In this document: piece by piece, positions 21,931 through 33,207 of the stretch
How the letters are laid out: the number at the start of each line of letters is the position of its first letter
Position numbering within the stretch: position 1 is the stretch's first letter
Assembly: GCA_916048095.2 (NCBI GenBank)
Contig: OU696575.1
Location: 10,632,968 to 10,696,967, forward strand
Direction of reading: 5' to 3'
Length of the DNA stretch: 64,000 nt
From: Sacculina carcini
Lineage: Eukaryota > Arthropoda > Thecostraca > Sacculinidae
Program-made: the position numbers and the translations under genes
Notes under the pieces: model-generated
The model's input: only the letters and a program-made list of their open reading frames with translations
Database searches by the model: none
What the model was told of the DNA's origin: nothing

Positions 21931-24900
21931 GACACACAAACACAAATACATAGTTACATACACACACCATCAAACACCCAATCTCTAGCATGTTGCTTCA
22001 GAATCGATTGCACAATAGAAGTGTACAAAATAAATGCAACGAAAATAAAAAAGAGGATAAAAAAGTACGACCACAAAGGTCATGCAAAAGATGTTTATCG
22101 ACGGGGTAAAACAAGATAAATGGGAATAAATCAGTGATATAAATCAATCAACGATTCGATAGATGATCGACTGATTCCGGCGAGTTAATATATCTGTTGT
22201 TGTAATTATTTTTACCTTATTGCGAAACCACTGTCTTTTTTCGTATGTTATCTTTTTCTTCTCGTGTATAAGTCTGAATGATCTGACCAGTTTATTTTTG
22301 TGTGTTTTCCTATTAAATAATTAACGTCGTTTCTCTAAAATAATAACTTATTGGACATTAAGAAACATACGATTATGTGGGACCTTGTTACAAGGATTGT
22401 TGTAAATCAATTTTTAGTGATAAAATGCATTATGGTGATAATAGTGAGGAAGTGTTTGGCAGCACTGACGGTTGACCACGTGAGCGTCGGCGGTGAGAAC
22501 ATTGGCAACCCTGGCTGAGTGACGATGCCAGACAAACACGTGACCGCAGTCCGAACCCGACAAGACGTATTTGTCGCCGTAAAAGTCCGCCTCCTTGATC
22601 ATCGTTCTATGTAAACACAAACACACGCAAGCACACACACATCAATATACACCCACAGAAACACACACACACACACACACACAAGCACACACATCAATAT
22701 ACACCCACAGAAACACACACAAGCACACACATCAATATACACCCACAGAAACACACACACACACACACCCACAGAAACACACACATCAATATACACCCAC
22801 AGAAACACACACATCAATATACACCCACAGAAACACACACATCAATATACACCCACAGAAACACACACAAGCACACACACATCAATATACACCCACAGAA
22901 ACACAAAGACACATACATTCATAGGAAGACACACACACACACACACAAACGCATACACACATGCACAACCACACATACAAACGCATACACACGAATATAT
23001 ATTCACAAAGAGACACACAAACAAGCATACACGCATACACACAGACAGACAGACACACACACACACACAAACAACCTCAGACACACCCTCAAACAGGCGC
23101 ATATACAAACTCAGACACACACTCATACACACACATACAAACTCAGACACACACACATACAAACTCAGACACACACCCTCAAACACGTACACATACAAAC
23201 TCAGACACTAATTCGTGACCATATAATACATGATTATATAACACAATATACATTATATAATATAACACAAAAATATAATAAAAATACATAGGATAATATG
23301 AAACAATATAATATAACACAAGAGATATAAGATAATATAACACAAGATATATTAGATAATATATCACAAGATATATTAGATAATATAACACAAAAGATAT
23401 AAGATAATATAACACAAGATATATTAGATATTAGATTATATAATATAACACAAAATAATATAATAAAAATACATAGGATAATATGAAACAAGGTAATATA
23501 ACACAAGATATTTTAGATAATATAACACAAGAGATATTAGATAAAATAACATGAGAAGATGACTAGTCAGTTCGTTGAGACCTGCAGTTTCTGTGTCCGC
23601 TGTAGTGAGCTGCCAGGTAGGGTTGGCAACACTCGCTGGCTGTGTGCGTCGTATTTGTAGCAGCCGCGGCGCCGACGTCCACGTCGCTGGCTGCGTCGCT
23701 ATCGTCTGAGTCGAGCGAACACGCGCCAAACAACCGCTCGTTGCTGAGGTAAATAAAATAATAACACGAACCAATTACCTCCCTTAATTATATTGAGTCC
23801 GATAACTTGGATATTTTCACGTTTGTATATCATTTAATTTAAATAATTTTGTCTTTAACATTGCGTCTATATCAGAGAAACCTTTCTAATAAATATAGCC
23901 TAATGATTAAATATGTGTTAATGTAGACAAAAACTACAAAATATGGCAATTTTCCTGTGATCTCATAAGATATCATAGGGAGGTAATTAGTTAAATATAT
24001 GAATGTGAAAAGTCAGACGTGTATGTTTTACATATGCTTTATAATTTTGCTGGAAAACTTAAAGGAGTTTAAACCTGCATGAATAAATATTAGAAAAAAA
24101 TTATTACGTCGTTTGTATTTCATATTTTTGATAAATCTTTCATAAACACAGGGAAGCGCCCAAGCTGACTTTTGATTCGAAAAGTGTGCGAACACTGGAA
24201 AAAGTTTGGAAACCACTGGTATAATCCGATTAATCAGTAATAATCAATGATAAATAACTGAAGAAACACACACACACACACACACAAAACTGAAAACCAA
24301 AACAAGATCAGTATTGACCTCGAAGGAAAAGCTGCGGAGGTGTCCAGGGATTCGGCCATGTGTTCTTCAACATCATCACCAAGTCCTTCAACATCATCAC
24401 GAAGTCCTTCAACATCATCACCAAGTCCTTCAACATCATTACCACTGCCAGACAAGTGCAGAGAAGACGCTGATGCGTGGTTATTGGCGGCAGTTGAGTG
24501 GTTCTCTGTTTCACCACCAGATGGCTCTGACCATGCCGTCGGACCAGATATACTCTCCATCTACGAGACAACATAATGGAAACATTAATTACAAATACTA
24601 AGTAAAATATTAATTAGAATATTACTCTGCTAATTATAAATATTAATGAAAAACTAGGCAGTTGAAAATAAATAAACATTCTTGATAATTGTCGGAAATT
24701 TCTGCTGCGAGAAAATCTAGTTCAGGTGTAAACGCTGTGTTCAGTGTGTAGCAACGTATCGTACAACAATCAAACTCGAAAACATACCAAAATATACAAG
24801 AATTTAACACAAACATGATAATATATATCAGAAAACATTATAAATATCATAAAGTAATCATACTAAATTAACACACATTTAAGAAAACTCGCATAAATAC

Positions 24901-26193
24901 AGACGCATATACGAACAAATTTCACGCTATTAAACCAGAAAAGTATTTTATTAACGCGATAGTTCAAACACGGATATTCTTGCTTTAAAAATACAATATA
25001 GATCAGACACGAAAATATACGTACTAGAAACAATGAGACACAGAGAGAAATGATACCTAGAGAGAATATTAGAGAAATATAAAATACATAATTATACAAA
25101 GTATAAGAGTTAGTTTATAAAGTATAAGAGTGTTTGTGTGTTTAAGTAAAATAAGCAAAAATGCATAGAAAAGACAAATGCCATAATACCTCTATTAGAA
25201 CCGTATGCCGTTGTATTTTTGAAACCATCTGGCGTAGTTCAATTAGGGGATACCGCTATATTTTTCCACTAGCTGATCAGAATATTGAGAACATACGGTA
25301 TATTTTCTGGGTGAAAAATCAACCAGGTAATCTATGCATATAAATATAATAAAAGCCACAAAACACTGTGATTACTGCTAAATAATTACAAATTCACTAA
25401 TTAAAATCAAGTGGCACATTCGCTATTGTAGTTGTCAAAGTGTCGTTTAATTAAAAGGTGTCGTTTAATTAGATTTGCCGTTCAAATAGAGGTCTTACGG
25501 TATATGCAAGAGAGTGTGTGTGTGTGCGCTACAAATGAAATATGTTGTTAGACAGGATATTTGCGATACAAACATACAGCGCGAGAGAAGCAGACAAATT
25601 GATAGAAAAAATTCAAATAAGTAAACAAAATAATATTTTAAAGTAAATATTTAACTTCTAAATTAAGTATTTAGAAGTATAATAAAGCCGATGAAAAAGC
25701 GGCAAGTGTGTGTGTGTGTCTGAGACAGAGAGAGAGCAAAGAAATAGACAGAGAGAGAGAGATGATGAGCAGACGATAACTGGATATGTTCTACCAGTGC
25801 TTGGCGCTGCTGTCTGCGAATTCGGCGCCGTTGACGAAAGCGGCGCATTACTCGCGCGGTCACTGGACGCGACGCATACCAGTCTGACTCCAAATCATCA
25901 CCATCCTCATCTCTTGCCGGAGGAGCTGGGTCCTCTCGTCCTTCAACATCCTCTTCCACAGGATCAGAGTTGGCGTCTCTGTTTGATGTCGCGCTGGGAA
26001 CAAGACGGCTGAGCATGTTCTCAATGCCACGTATCATGAGCGCCGTGGATGTCGAAATGCTCGGCCATTCGCCAGTGGCCGCCGTGGCTGGCGTGTGTAA
26101 ATAAAATAAATCGCACATGTAAATTATCAATGCATGTTTGCGTGGAAAAATGCGAGTACATATAGTGTCAGTGTGTGATTATATAAACAAATA

Positions 26194-26237
<44 letters not shown>

Positions 26238-27211
26238 TACACACACACGTTTTTGGTCGGATATGAAGAGCGAGTACAGTAAAGCACAAGACACAGAGAA
26301 TAATCAAACGAAAAATATAAAACAATACAAAAAAGTGAAATAATCACCACAGGAAAATGAAGAAAAGACAGAAAGAAAGCTTGATATTATTAATTTCACC
26401 TTATATACTTTATAATTTGCTGTTTAATTGCGTTTTAGTAGACACAAAGAGAGAAAACAGTTATCAAGTAGCTCAGTGGCTTAAACATTGAACAATACGT
26501 GTCAGAGGTTCGCGGTTCGAATCCTGGTCCAGTTTCGTTTATCAGCACCTCTCTGTTTGAGCCTTCCTGAGACTGACAGTCAAACGACTGCAGATTGGCC
26601 AACAATGAGGCGTGTCATAGAGTCTTTCCTACGTGCTTGAACTACCAACAACAACATAGACAATACAAATAAAATAATAATTATTCAAAGAAAGAGAAGC
26701 AAGTAAAATTCACCTGCTGAACGGCCTGTCGCCCGTTCTCCACCATCTGTGGCGCTGCTCGAGTTTGCTGGCGCCGCACCACCGCCGGCGCCAGCGCCGG
26801 CGCGTCTCCTTGACGCAGCTGCGGCCATTGAGGCGGAAGAAGCTGAAGCGGCGGCGGTGGTGGAGGCGGCGTGAGGTCCCGTGTCTGACCAGTCGCCGCG
26901 CAGTCGCAAACGAGCACGCCGCGTGTCTCTACCGGCCGCTGCTGCCGTTCTGTCGGCGCGCTTATTCGCCGCCGCCGCCGGCGCTGACGAAGCCTCACGC
27001 GTCAAATCGTACAAAAGCAAGCCGCCGCCTGAGAACGACGCCAACACACGCCGACCACCGCCCGGCTCATAGCGCAGCGAGGTGGCACGCATCTGGCGAT
27101 TGTAATTGTTGTCGTTGTCACCAGTAGGTGGCGCTGATGGTCGTGAATCAGTGGCAGTGCAAACAGCAGCGGCACCACTTCCGTTCCACAACCACCGCCG
27201 CACCTCACCAC

Positions 27212-27261
<50 letters not shown>

Positions 27262-30200
27262 ACAGACACACACACACAGACAGACACATATACACCCACA
27301 AACATACACACACACACACACACACACATACACACACACACAAATGTCGATGTTCCTGTTGTTTAGCGAAATGATGTTTACATTGTAATGGATTGTTATC
27401 GGATGATGGTTTATTATTTATTGTTATTTATTTATTATTTTCTTTCCAACTCTCTTTCTAGACTTTTTTCTCTTCGAACTCTCTTTCTCTCTGAATCTTT
27501 TGGGCGCTTCCGGTACATGGGGCCACCTTAGGGTGGTAATAGTGCTTGCACTCTTCCCATGCTACTGGATTTGCCTGTAATTAATGATAATAATAAATAT
27601 TTGTCATGTTCATTAAGGAGTCCATGCTCGATGGACATTTGTCAAATTATTATTTATCTCATTTTGTTATCATTGAATTGATTGTTTGTGTATGACAATA
27701 AATACAAATCTACAAATCAAATCTAGTCTACACATACAAACATTATTCACAGAGTATTATTGCCAACTAAGACTTTGGAAAAAATTAAACAACGGTCTGG
27801 TAGGAATGTCACTAACAGTTCAACTAATATTCCCTAGAGAGAAAGAGACAATTTGATTTGTGTGCGTGCGTGAAACGAATCCCAACCAACTACATTATCG
27901 TTAATACTGGCCATTAAGCCTATATTTAATCCGAAATTCTCCTCGATATTTTCCATGGTGGACTTCATGACGAGAGCTATTGCAGGGTGAAAAAATTATA
28001 TTTGCCCAAAAGAGCAAACTTCATTATGGCATGAATTATAGCAATGTTAATAAAGTGCCGTGTTTGATGAAACACTTAAATCATAGAAAAATAAGTTTTA
28101 TCAGCATATTATATATGTAGAACAAAGAGAACAATTGCAAAATATACTACCGGAGAAAAGTTCAAATTTTGGTTGGGCTAATTGGACCGTACTGCTAAAA
28201 AACTAATATTTTAAGCGTGAAAAATGCCATAAAAGCCAAGTGGGCTGAATGAGCGGGACCTGCGGTATATACGCATAACACCAACACTGACTGTGTGGTT
28301 GTAGCGGCTTGCCGAAGCGACGATCAAACACACGCAAATGACCATCGGCTGTCGACACGCAAAAATGCCACTCACACGTGGGACAAATGTCCATAGCTGT
28401 GACAGCACGCTCAGCCGAGAATATCACATCCTACGAGCACACACACACACACATACACATATCACGGGCGGATCCAGAGGGGGGGGCTCAGGGGGCTGAC
28501 CCCCCCCCAGATGTTTCAATCAACTCCTCATAACCAGGAGGTTCACTAAAAGAAGTCAATAAAATATATTTCGGTAGAATTTGTCAGTATAATCATTATC
28601 GCAAAACATTCGTAAATTATTGTGTGTGTGTGTAAATGTGTGTATATATCATTGAAAAATACTCCAAGTTATGACCTTCACACGCTACCTAGTCACTCAT
28701 ACATAATTCAGCCCCCCAAAATTACACTCTGGATCCGCTAGTGACAAATATATACACACATACGCACACACACACACACACTCACAAGCACACAGTTTGT
28801 GTGTGGCTGAATGTGTGTTTGTGCATGTGCAAGTATGTTTGCCTGTGTTTCATCGCCCAATAAAACATCCAAACTTACACACACAGAGAGGGGTTGAGCG
28901 AGATGGAGAGGAAGAGAGTGAAATAGAGAGAGAGAAAGAATGAGAAACTCACTCACTCTAGTGCACGCGGTATTGGAGCACCGAGATACGGTACGTAGAT
29001 CATAGCAGCGAACATGACCGTCTTCGGCACACGTGGCGAAACAGCGATCATGCGACCACGTGGCCACGTCATACGTCGTATTGCCGACAGCACAGTTGAA
29101 CACGTGGCTGGTGGCGAGAGGCGCTGATGATTGGCTACATGAAGATGTGTCGTGCAGATCTGCCAACATACACACATACATAAACATTATCAAAATATTA
29201 AGACGAATATTAAATATTAATATTATCATAATATTACATTTTATTATACATAAACATTATCAAAATATTAAGACGAATATTAAATATTAACATTATCAAA
29301 ATATTACATTTTATTATACATAAACATTATCAAAGTATCAAGACGAATATTAAATATTAACATTATCAAAATATTACATTTTATTATACATAAACATTTA
29401 AATATTACATTTTTATCATATAAACATTATCAAAGTATTAAGACGAATATTAAGTATTAACATTATCAAAATATTACATTTTATTATACATAAACATTAT
29501 CAAAATATTAAGACGAATATTAAATATTAACATTATCAAAATATTACATTTTATTATACATAAACATTATCAAAGTATTAAGACGAATATTAAATATTAA
29601 TATTATCATAATATTACATTTTATTATACATAAACATTATCAAAGTATTAAGACGAATATTAAATATTAACATTATCAAAATATTACATTTTATTATACA
29701 TAAACATTATCAAAATATTAAGACGAATATTAAATATTAACATTATCAAAATATTACATTTTATTATACATAAACATTATCAAAGTATTAAGACGAATAT
29801 TAAATATTAACATTATCAAAATATTACAATTTATTATACATAAACATTATCAAAATATTAAGACGAATATTAAATATCAACATTATCAAAATATTACAAT
29901 TTATTATACATAAACATTATCAAAATATTAAGACGAATATTAAATATTAACATTATCAAAATATTACATTTTAATATATATAAACATTATCAAAATATTA
30001 AGACGAATATTAAATATTAACATTATCAAAATATAACATTTCATTGTACATAAACATTATGAAAATATTAAGACGAATATTAAATATTAACATTATCAAA
30101 ATATTACATTTTATTATACATAAACATTATCAAAATATTAAGACGAATATTAAATATTAACATTATCAAAATATTACATTTTATTATATATAAACATTAT

Positions 30201-32005
30201 CAAAGTATTAAGACGAATATTAAATATTTACATTATCAAAATATTACATTTTATTATACATAAACATTATCAAAGTATTAAGACGAATATTAAATATTAA
30301 CATTATCAAAATATTACATTTTATTATACATAAGCATTATCAAAATATTAAGACGAATATTAAATATTAACATTATAAAAATATTACATTTCATTATACA
30401 TGAACATTATCAAAATATTAAGACGAATATTAAATATTTACATTATCAAAATATTACATTTTATTATACATAAACATTATCAAAATAATATCAAGTGTGC
30501 CAATTCTCGAACGCGCACAATAGTAAAATATGATAGTATTAGCAACATAGTGGTAGAAAAAATCGAAAATATCACGATAGGATAATGTAAGCAATGACAG
30601 ACAGAATAAATGGAAATAAGAAGAGAAATAGATGAATATATAGGGATAAGAAGAGAATCAGATGAAGAGATGTGGATAAAAAGAGTTGAGGATATATGAA
30701 GAGTTGAGGACAAAAGAAAGGCATGAAGAGATTGGGATGAGAGAAAGGCATGAAGAGATACATGAAGAGAAGAGAAATACATGAAGAAACGGGGATAAGA
30801 AGAGAAAGACACGAATAGACGGGGATAAGAAGAGAAATACATGAAGAGATGGGGATAAAAAGAAGAAGATACGAATAAATGGAAATGAGAAGATGAACAC
30901 ACAACACAGATACAGCACAAGAGTAATAATCTAACAAAGCACCAGCAGTAATAATCTGTGAGACTTTTTTACTCGTCAATTATTCGGTGCAGCGCCATGC
31001 ATACGGTCTACTTTTCCCGTTGATTAATCTCGTAATCAAGTTGATTAGTGTGAAAAATCACCTGTGTACTGAACGGAGCCATCTCCGGCGCACGATACCA
31101 CTTGTGATGAGCCGCAGTTGGGTAGAAATTTAGCGGCGAAAATGTTCGACTGATGAGCCGTTGTTCGCTCGCTTAGCACCTACACAGCCGCACACACACA
31201 AACACACACACATTTATCGAAGGAAGCACATTTCTTGCGTGATAAGCAATGATAAAGGAAATATTCATAAGTCCATTATAAAACAGCATCATTATAATAG
31301 AGGTCCGACTTTGGCAAAATGCAGTTACGAGCAACTTCCCGGTTTCTATTAAGCTGTGAGCTTTTATGCGCCACTTTACGATAAATTTAAATAGCATGCG
31401 TGAGGTGAAGGGGGTCCCTCAACACTTGCCCCCTCCCCGGATGGGGAGTGAGGGGGGCGGTTGCTACGGCTGTGCGTATAGTGAGCAAACCTTGCCGCTG
31501 AGGGCGTGCGTCACTTTGAGCATGCGATCATCGGATCCTGACAGCAGTCTGCTGCCATCACTGGTCCAACACACTGTGTTCACACAACCCGAATGTACCG
31601 GCAAACTGCGCAGCATTTTCATGCGCGATACGAATCCGCCGCATGCTGACACACACACACACACACATACATACAGAAATTTCGTCATGAACAAATGTAG
31701 ACAATATCAAACACGATTAAATGTGAATGTTTAAACACAACATAAGGCAAAAGTTTACAAATAAAACAGAATTGAAATGAGTAGCACCATAATTCAAGTA
31801 ATATAGTGTTGGTGGACGAAGCCGGGCCGGGATTCGAACCGCGAACCTCTGACACACGGGAGTTTAGCGTGTGAGTCACTGAGCTACTAGGCAGCTGAGT
31901 TGGCTACTTACACTTCAACGAGCGATACAGATTGGCGTTTGAAGACAGTCCGTAGGAGCGATGCACGAGCTCCTCGAACATATTAGAAGAATTCAAGTTG
32001 GTCAT
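20531..32005 (-). CDS. DCAF6: DCAF6 (NRIP)-like WD40 substrate receptor of CUL4-DDB1 ligase
   Basis: Exons in transcript order: 31912-32005, 31491-31645, 31062-31179, 28957-29159, 28292-28430, 26714-27211, 25795-26087, 24319-24560, 23582-23743, 22470-22606, 21369-21484, 20531-20648. All phases agree, giving 758 aa before the unfound last exon; human is 860. The human family joins DDB1-CUL4 and also acts as a nuclear-receptor coactivator. N-terminal WD40 repeats include [20 protein letters not shown] and [10 protein letters not shown]. DxR boxes ([15 protein letters not shown]) are the usual DDB1-contact motif. Exon 6 holds the diagnostic [12 protein letters not shown]. The middle is low-complexity (Ala-rich, then DVEGLGD repeats). 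C-terminal WD repeats follow: [54 protein letters not shown] and [17 protein letters not shown]. Start ATG is 32005. The short acidic tail seen in vertebrates is not located. Donors of exons 5 and 10 are GTCAGT. Confidence 0.93.
20650..20940. repeat. (AC)n / AGACAGACAC simple repeat
   Basis: Dinucleotide AC with ACAGAC and ACATAG interruptions. On the minus strand it is the (TG)n tract leading into the acceptor of the last visible DCAF6 exon. Confidence 0.95.
21525..21750. repeat. Repeat family shared with 58025-58275
   Basis: Shares CCCCACTTTTTAATGAGCCA, AATTAAATGTCAGCAAGTGA and TTAATTCCCCACT with the later copy in the same order. The other copy starts with a hAT-like CACTGGTTCATAACC end. 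Probably a non-autonomous hAT. Confidence 0.6.
22618..23215. repeat. AC-rich minisatellite
   Basis: Units such as ACACATCAATATACACCCAC plus AGAAACACAC repeat about eight times (22635-22905), followed by AC and ACTCAGACAC variants. Lies in DCAF6 intron 9. Confidence 0.92.
23222..23560. repeat. 22-bp AT-rich minisatellite
   Basis: Imperfect units GATATTAGATAATATAACAC plus AA, including one larger duplicated block (AAATATAATAAAAATACATA). Lies beside DCAF6 exon 9. Confidence 0.9.
23760..24218. mobile_element. hAT-like element, family 2
   Basis: The right terminus AAGTTTGGAAACCACTG is the inverse of a hAT-type CAGTGGTTTCCAAACTT. Interior blocks (TTATATTGAGTCCGATAACT; ATTACGTCGTTTGTA) recur at 51405-52315, partly as reverse complement. 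Lies in DCAF6 intron 8. No transposase. Confidence 0.6.
24600..25246. other. DCAF6 intron 7, no feature seen
   Basis: AT-rich unique-looking sequence. No exon, tRNA or repeat that I can support. Confidence 0.4.
25248..25504. mobile_element. Short TIR element, second copy at 53945-54160
   Basis: Begins ATACCGCTATATTTTTCC and ends CTTACGGTAT, so short termini invert. Interior CACTGTGATTACTGCTAAAT, TTCGCTATTGTAGTTGTCAA and GTGTCGTTTAATTA match the 53945 copy. Tandem TCGTTTAATTA words near the end resemble pogo-type termini, but the superfamily is uncertain. Confidence 0.5.
26462..26650 (+). repeat. tRNA-derived SINE, family S1 copy 1
   Basis: Contains A box TAGCTCAGTGGCTTAAACA and B box AGAGGTTCGCGGTTCGAATC, about 30 bp apart as in a tRNA gene, followed by a unique body ending in CAACAACAAC. 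The same head is found at 31896-31806 in reverse. The cloverleaf stems do not pair well, so it is not a functional tRNA. Confidence 0.7.
27214..27350. repeat. (AC)n microsatellite
   Basis: AC dinucleotides with ACAGACAC breaks. On the minus strand this is the (TG)n tract before the DCAF6 exon 6 acceptor. Confidence 0.95.
27385..27605 (-). repeat. Interspersed repeat with (ATT)n head, copy 4
   Basis: Reverse-complement copy: on the minus strand AATTACAGGCAAATCCAGTA, CATGGGAAGAGTGCAAGCAC, then CCGGAAGCGCCCAAAAG. Lies in DCAF6 intron 5. Confidence 0.8.
27606..28290. other. DCAF6 intron 5 remainder, no feature seen
   Basis: AT-rich, no exon or repeat recognised. Confidence 0.4.
28463..28743. 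mobile_element. hAT-like MITE with CGGATCCAGAG ends
   Basis: Left end CACGGGCGGATCCAGAG and right end CTCTGGATCCGCTAGTG are inverted with two or three mismatches. Near-identical 8-bp flanks, ACACATAT and ACAAATAT, fit a hAT 8-bp duplication. A related truncated copy is at 51571-51755. Contains C-run and G-run sub-terminal blocks. Non-coding. Confidence 0.75.
29165..30488. repeat. 70-bp AT-rich minisatellite
   Basis: About 18-19 tandem copies of a 70-bp unit containing ATTATACATAAACATTATCA and TTAAGACGAATATTAAATA. One copy near 29390 has an internal deletion. The array fills most of DCAF6 intron 3. Confidence 0.96.
30590..30905. repeat. GA-rich degenerate repeat
   Basis: Purine-rich units around GGGATAAGAAGAGAAATACA and TGAAGAGA. 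Intron 3 of DCAF6. Confidence 0.85.
31806..31896 (-). repeat. tRNA-derived SINE, family S1 copy 2
   Basis: Minus strand has TAGTAGCTCAGTGACTCA and AGAGGTTCGCGGTTCGAATC, matching the 26462 copy. Lies in DCAF6 intron 1. Confidence 0.65.
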
Positions 32006-33207
32006 GCTCAACAGAGACGACACAATACGCCAATACACTTTTGCTGTCTTCAAATTCAGTTCACACTACTTCTGCAGCACAGAAAACGGTCTAAATTCAG
32101 CTCATAAACAGGCAGAAAGAAGTCAGTTATACTAGATAGATAACATACATTTCATTAAACAAATGAAGGTACGGAAGGCACTCACTATACTGAGCTTTGC
32201 TTATGGAAATTACACTAAAACTTTCTTATAAAATAACAGCACTAATGGTGTTTAGACCAAGAACGCTTAGATGTAGATTCAATCTACATGGAGATAGAAG
32301 AGAGATATTTGAAGATACGCACAAATATATATTCTACAGATGCACATTAGCAGACAAAAGTACAAGCAACATCAAACATTCGCACCCGCAACATTGCTCT
32401 ATAGCGCAGTTCGCCAAGTATGTCATACATTTTCCGTTTCAGCCTACACAAGTTAGGGTAAATATATTTTCCATTTAACGCACTGATAAAAAAACTAGTT
32501 AATTCCATTATTCTTAAAGTTTACCTTAATTTCGAATCGCATCATCTTCACGCAGTAAGAAAATATCATTACGGACTCTTCGCCAAAGTCATCCCACCTC
32601 GGTTGACGGTTGTGGTTTCATACCATTAAACAATTTCTTTCAGTCTAAACTAAACAGTCCAACCCATTTGGCATGAAAATGACTAATGAGATTAATGTTC
32701 AACAGAAACAACCCTCGCCAACATATCCACATTATAGAAAACAATAACACAACACAAAACGACAAAAGCAGTATATTTTACAAAAGGATATAGACCAGCA
32801 AACACAGGACATCACTGACACCAACTAACCCCTTATCTGAGCAAACGGAAAAAGCCCAATACTTTCTAATACACACCCAAGCTAATTCGGCAGTTTACAG
32901 CACAAAGTCAGTTTGACACAGATCCATACAACTCTAGATATCTTTGACGCCAAGTGAATGCAAGCCAAATGTAGGACAAACAAAAATATAATAAAAACAC
33001 GCGGCAAGCACATAGATGACACACCACAAGCCCATAACCGCATGTTCTAGGCATATTTACAACACAAAATCATCGAAATTAAACGCATATATATCTAACA
33101 ATATCGAAACCACTATGCAAACTCAAAACATTAGCGCACACACTCTCAATCTCCCCCTCCTATTTACCCCAGCTCGCATCCCTCTTTATTACGTCTGATT
33201 GGTGTGA
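32006..33207. other. Intergenic: DCAF6 5' side / NOLC1 3' side
   Basis: Spans from the DCAF6 start to the NOLC1 stop on the same strand. No supported coding sequence. Should hold the DCAF6 promoter and 5' UTR and the NOLC1 3' UTR, but no distinct motif is evident. Confidence 0.4.

Noticed and set aside
26465..26525. Functional tRNA gene
   Set aside because: A and B boxes are good, but the cloverleaf stems do not close and a second diverged copy exists at 31806-31896.
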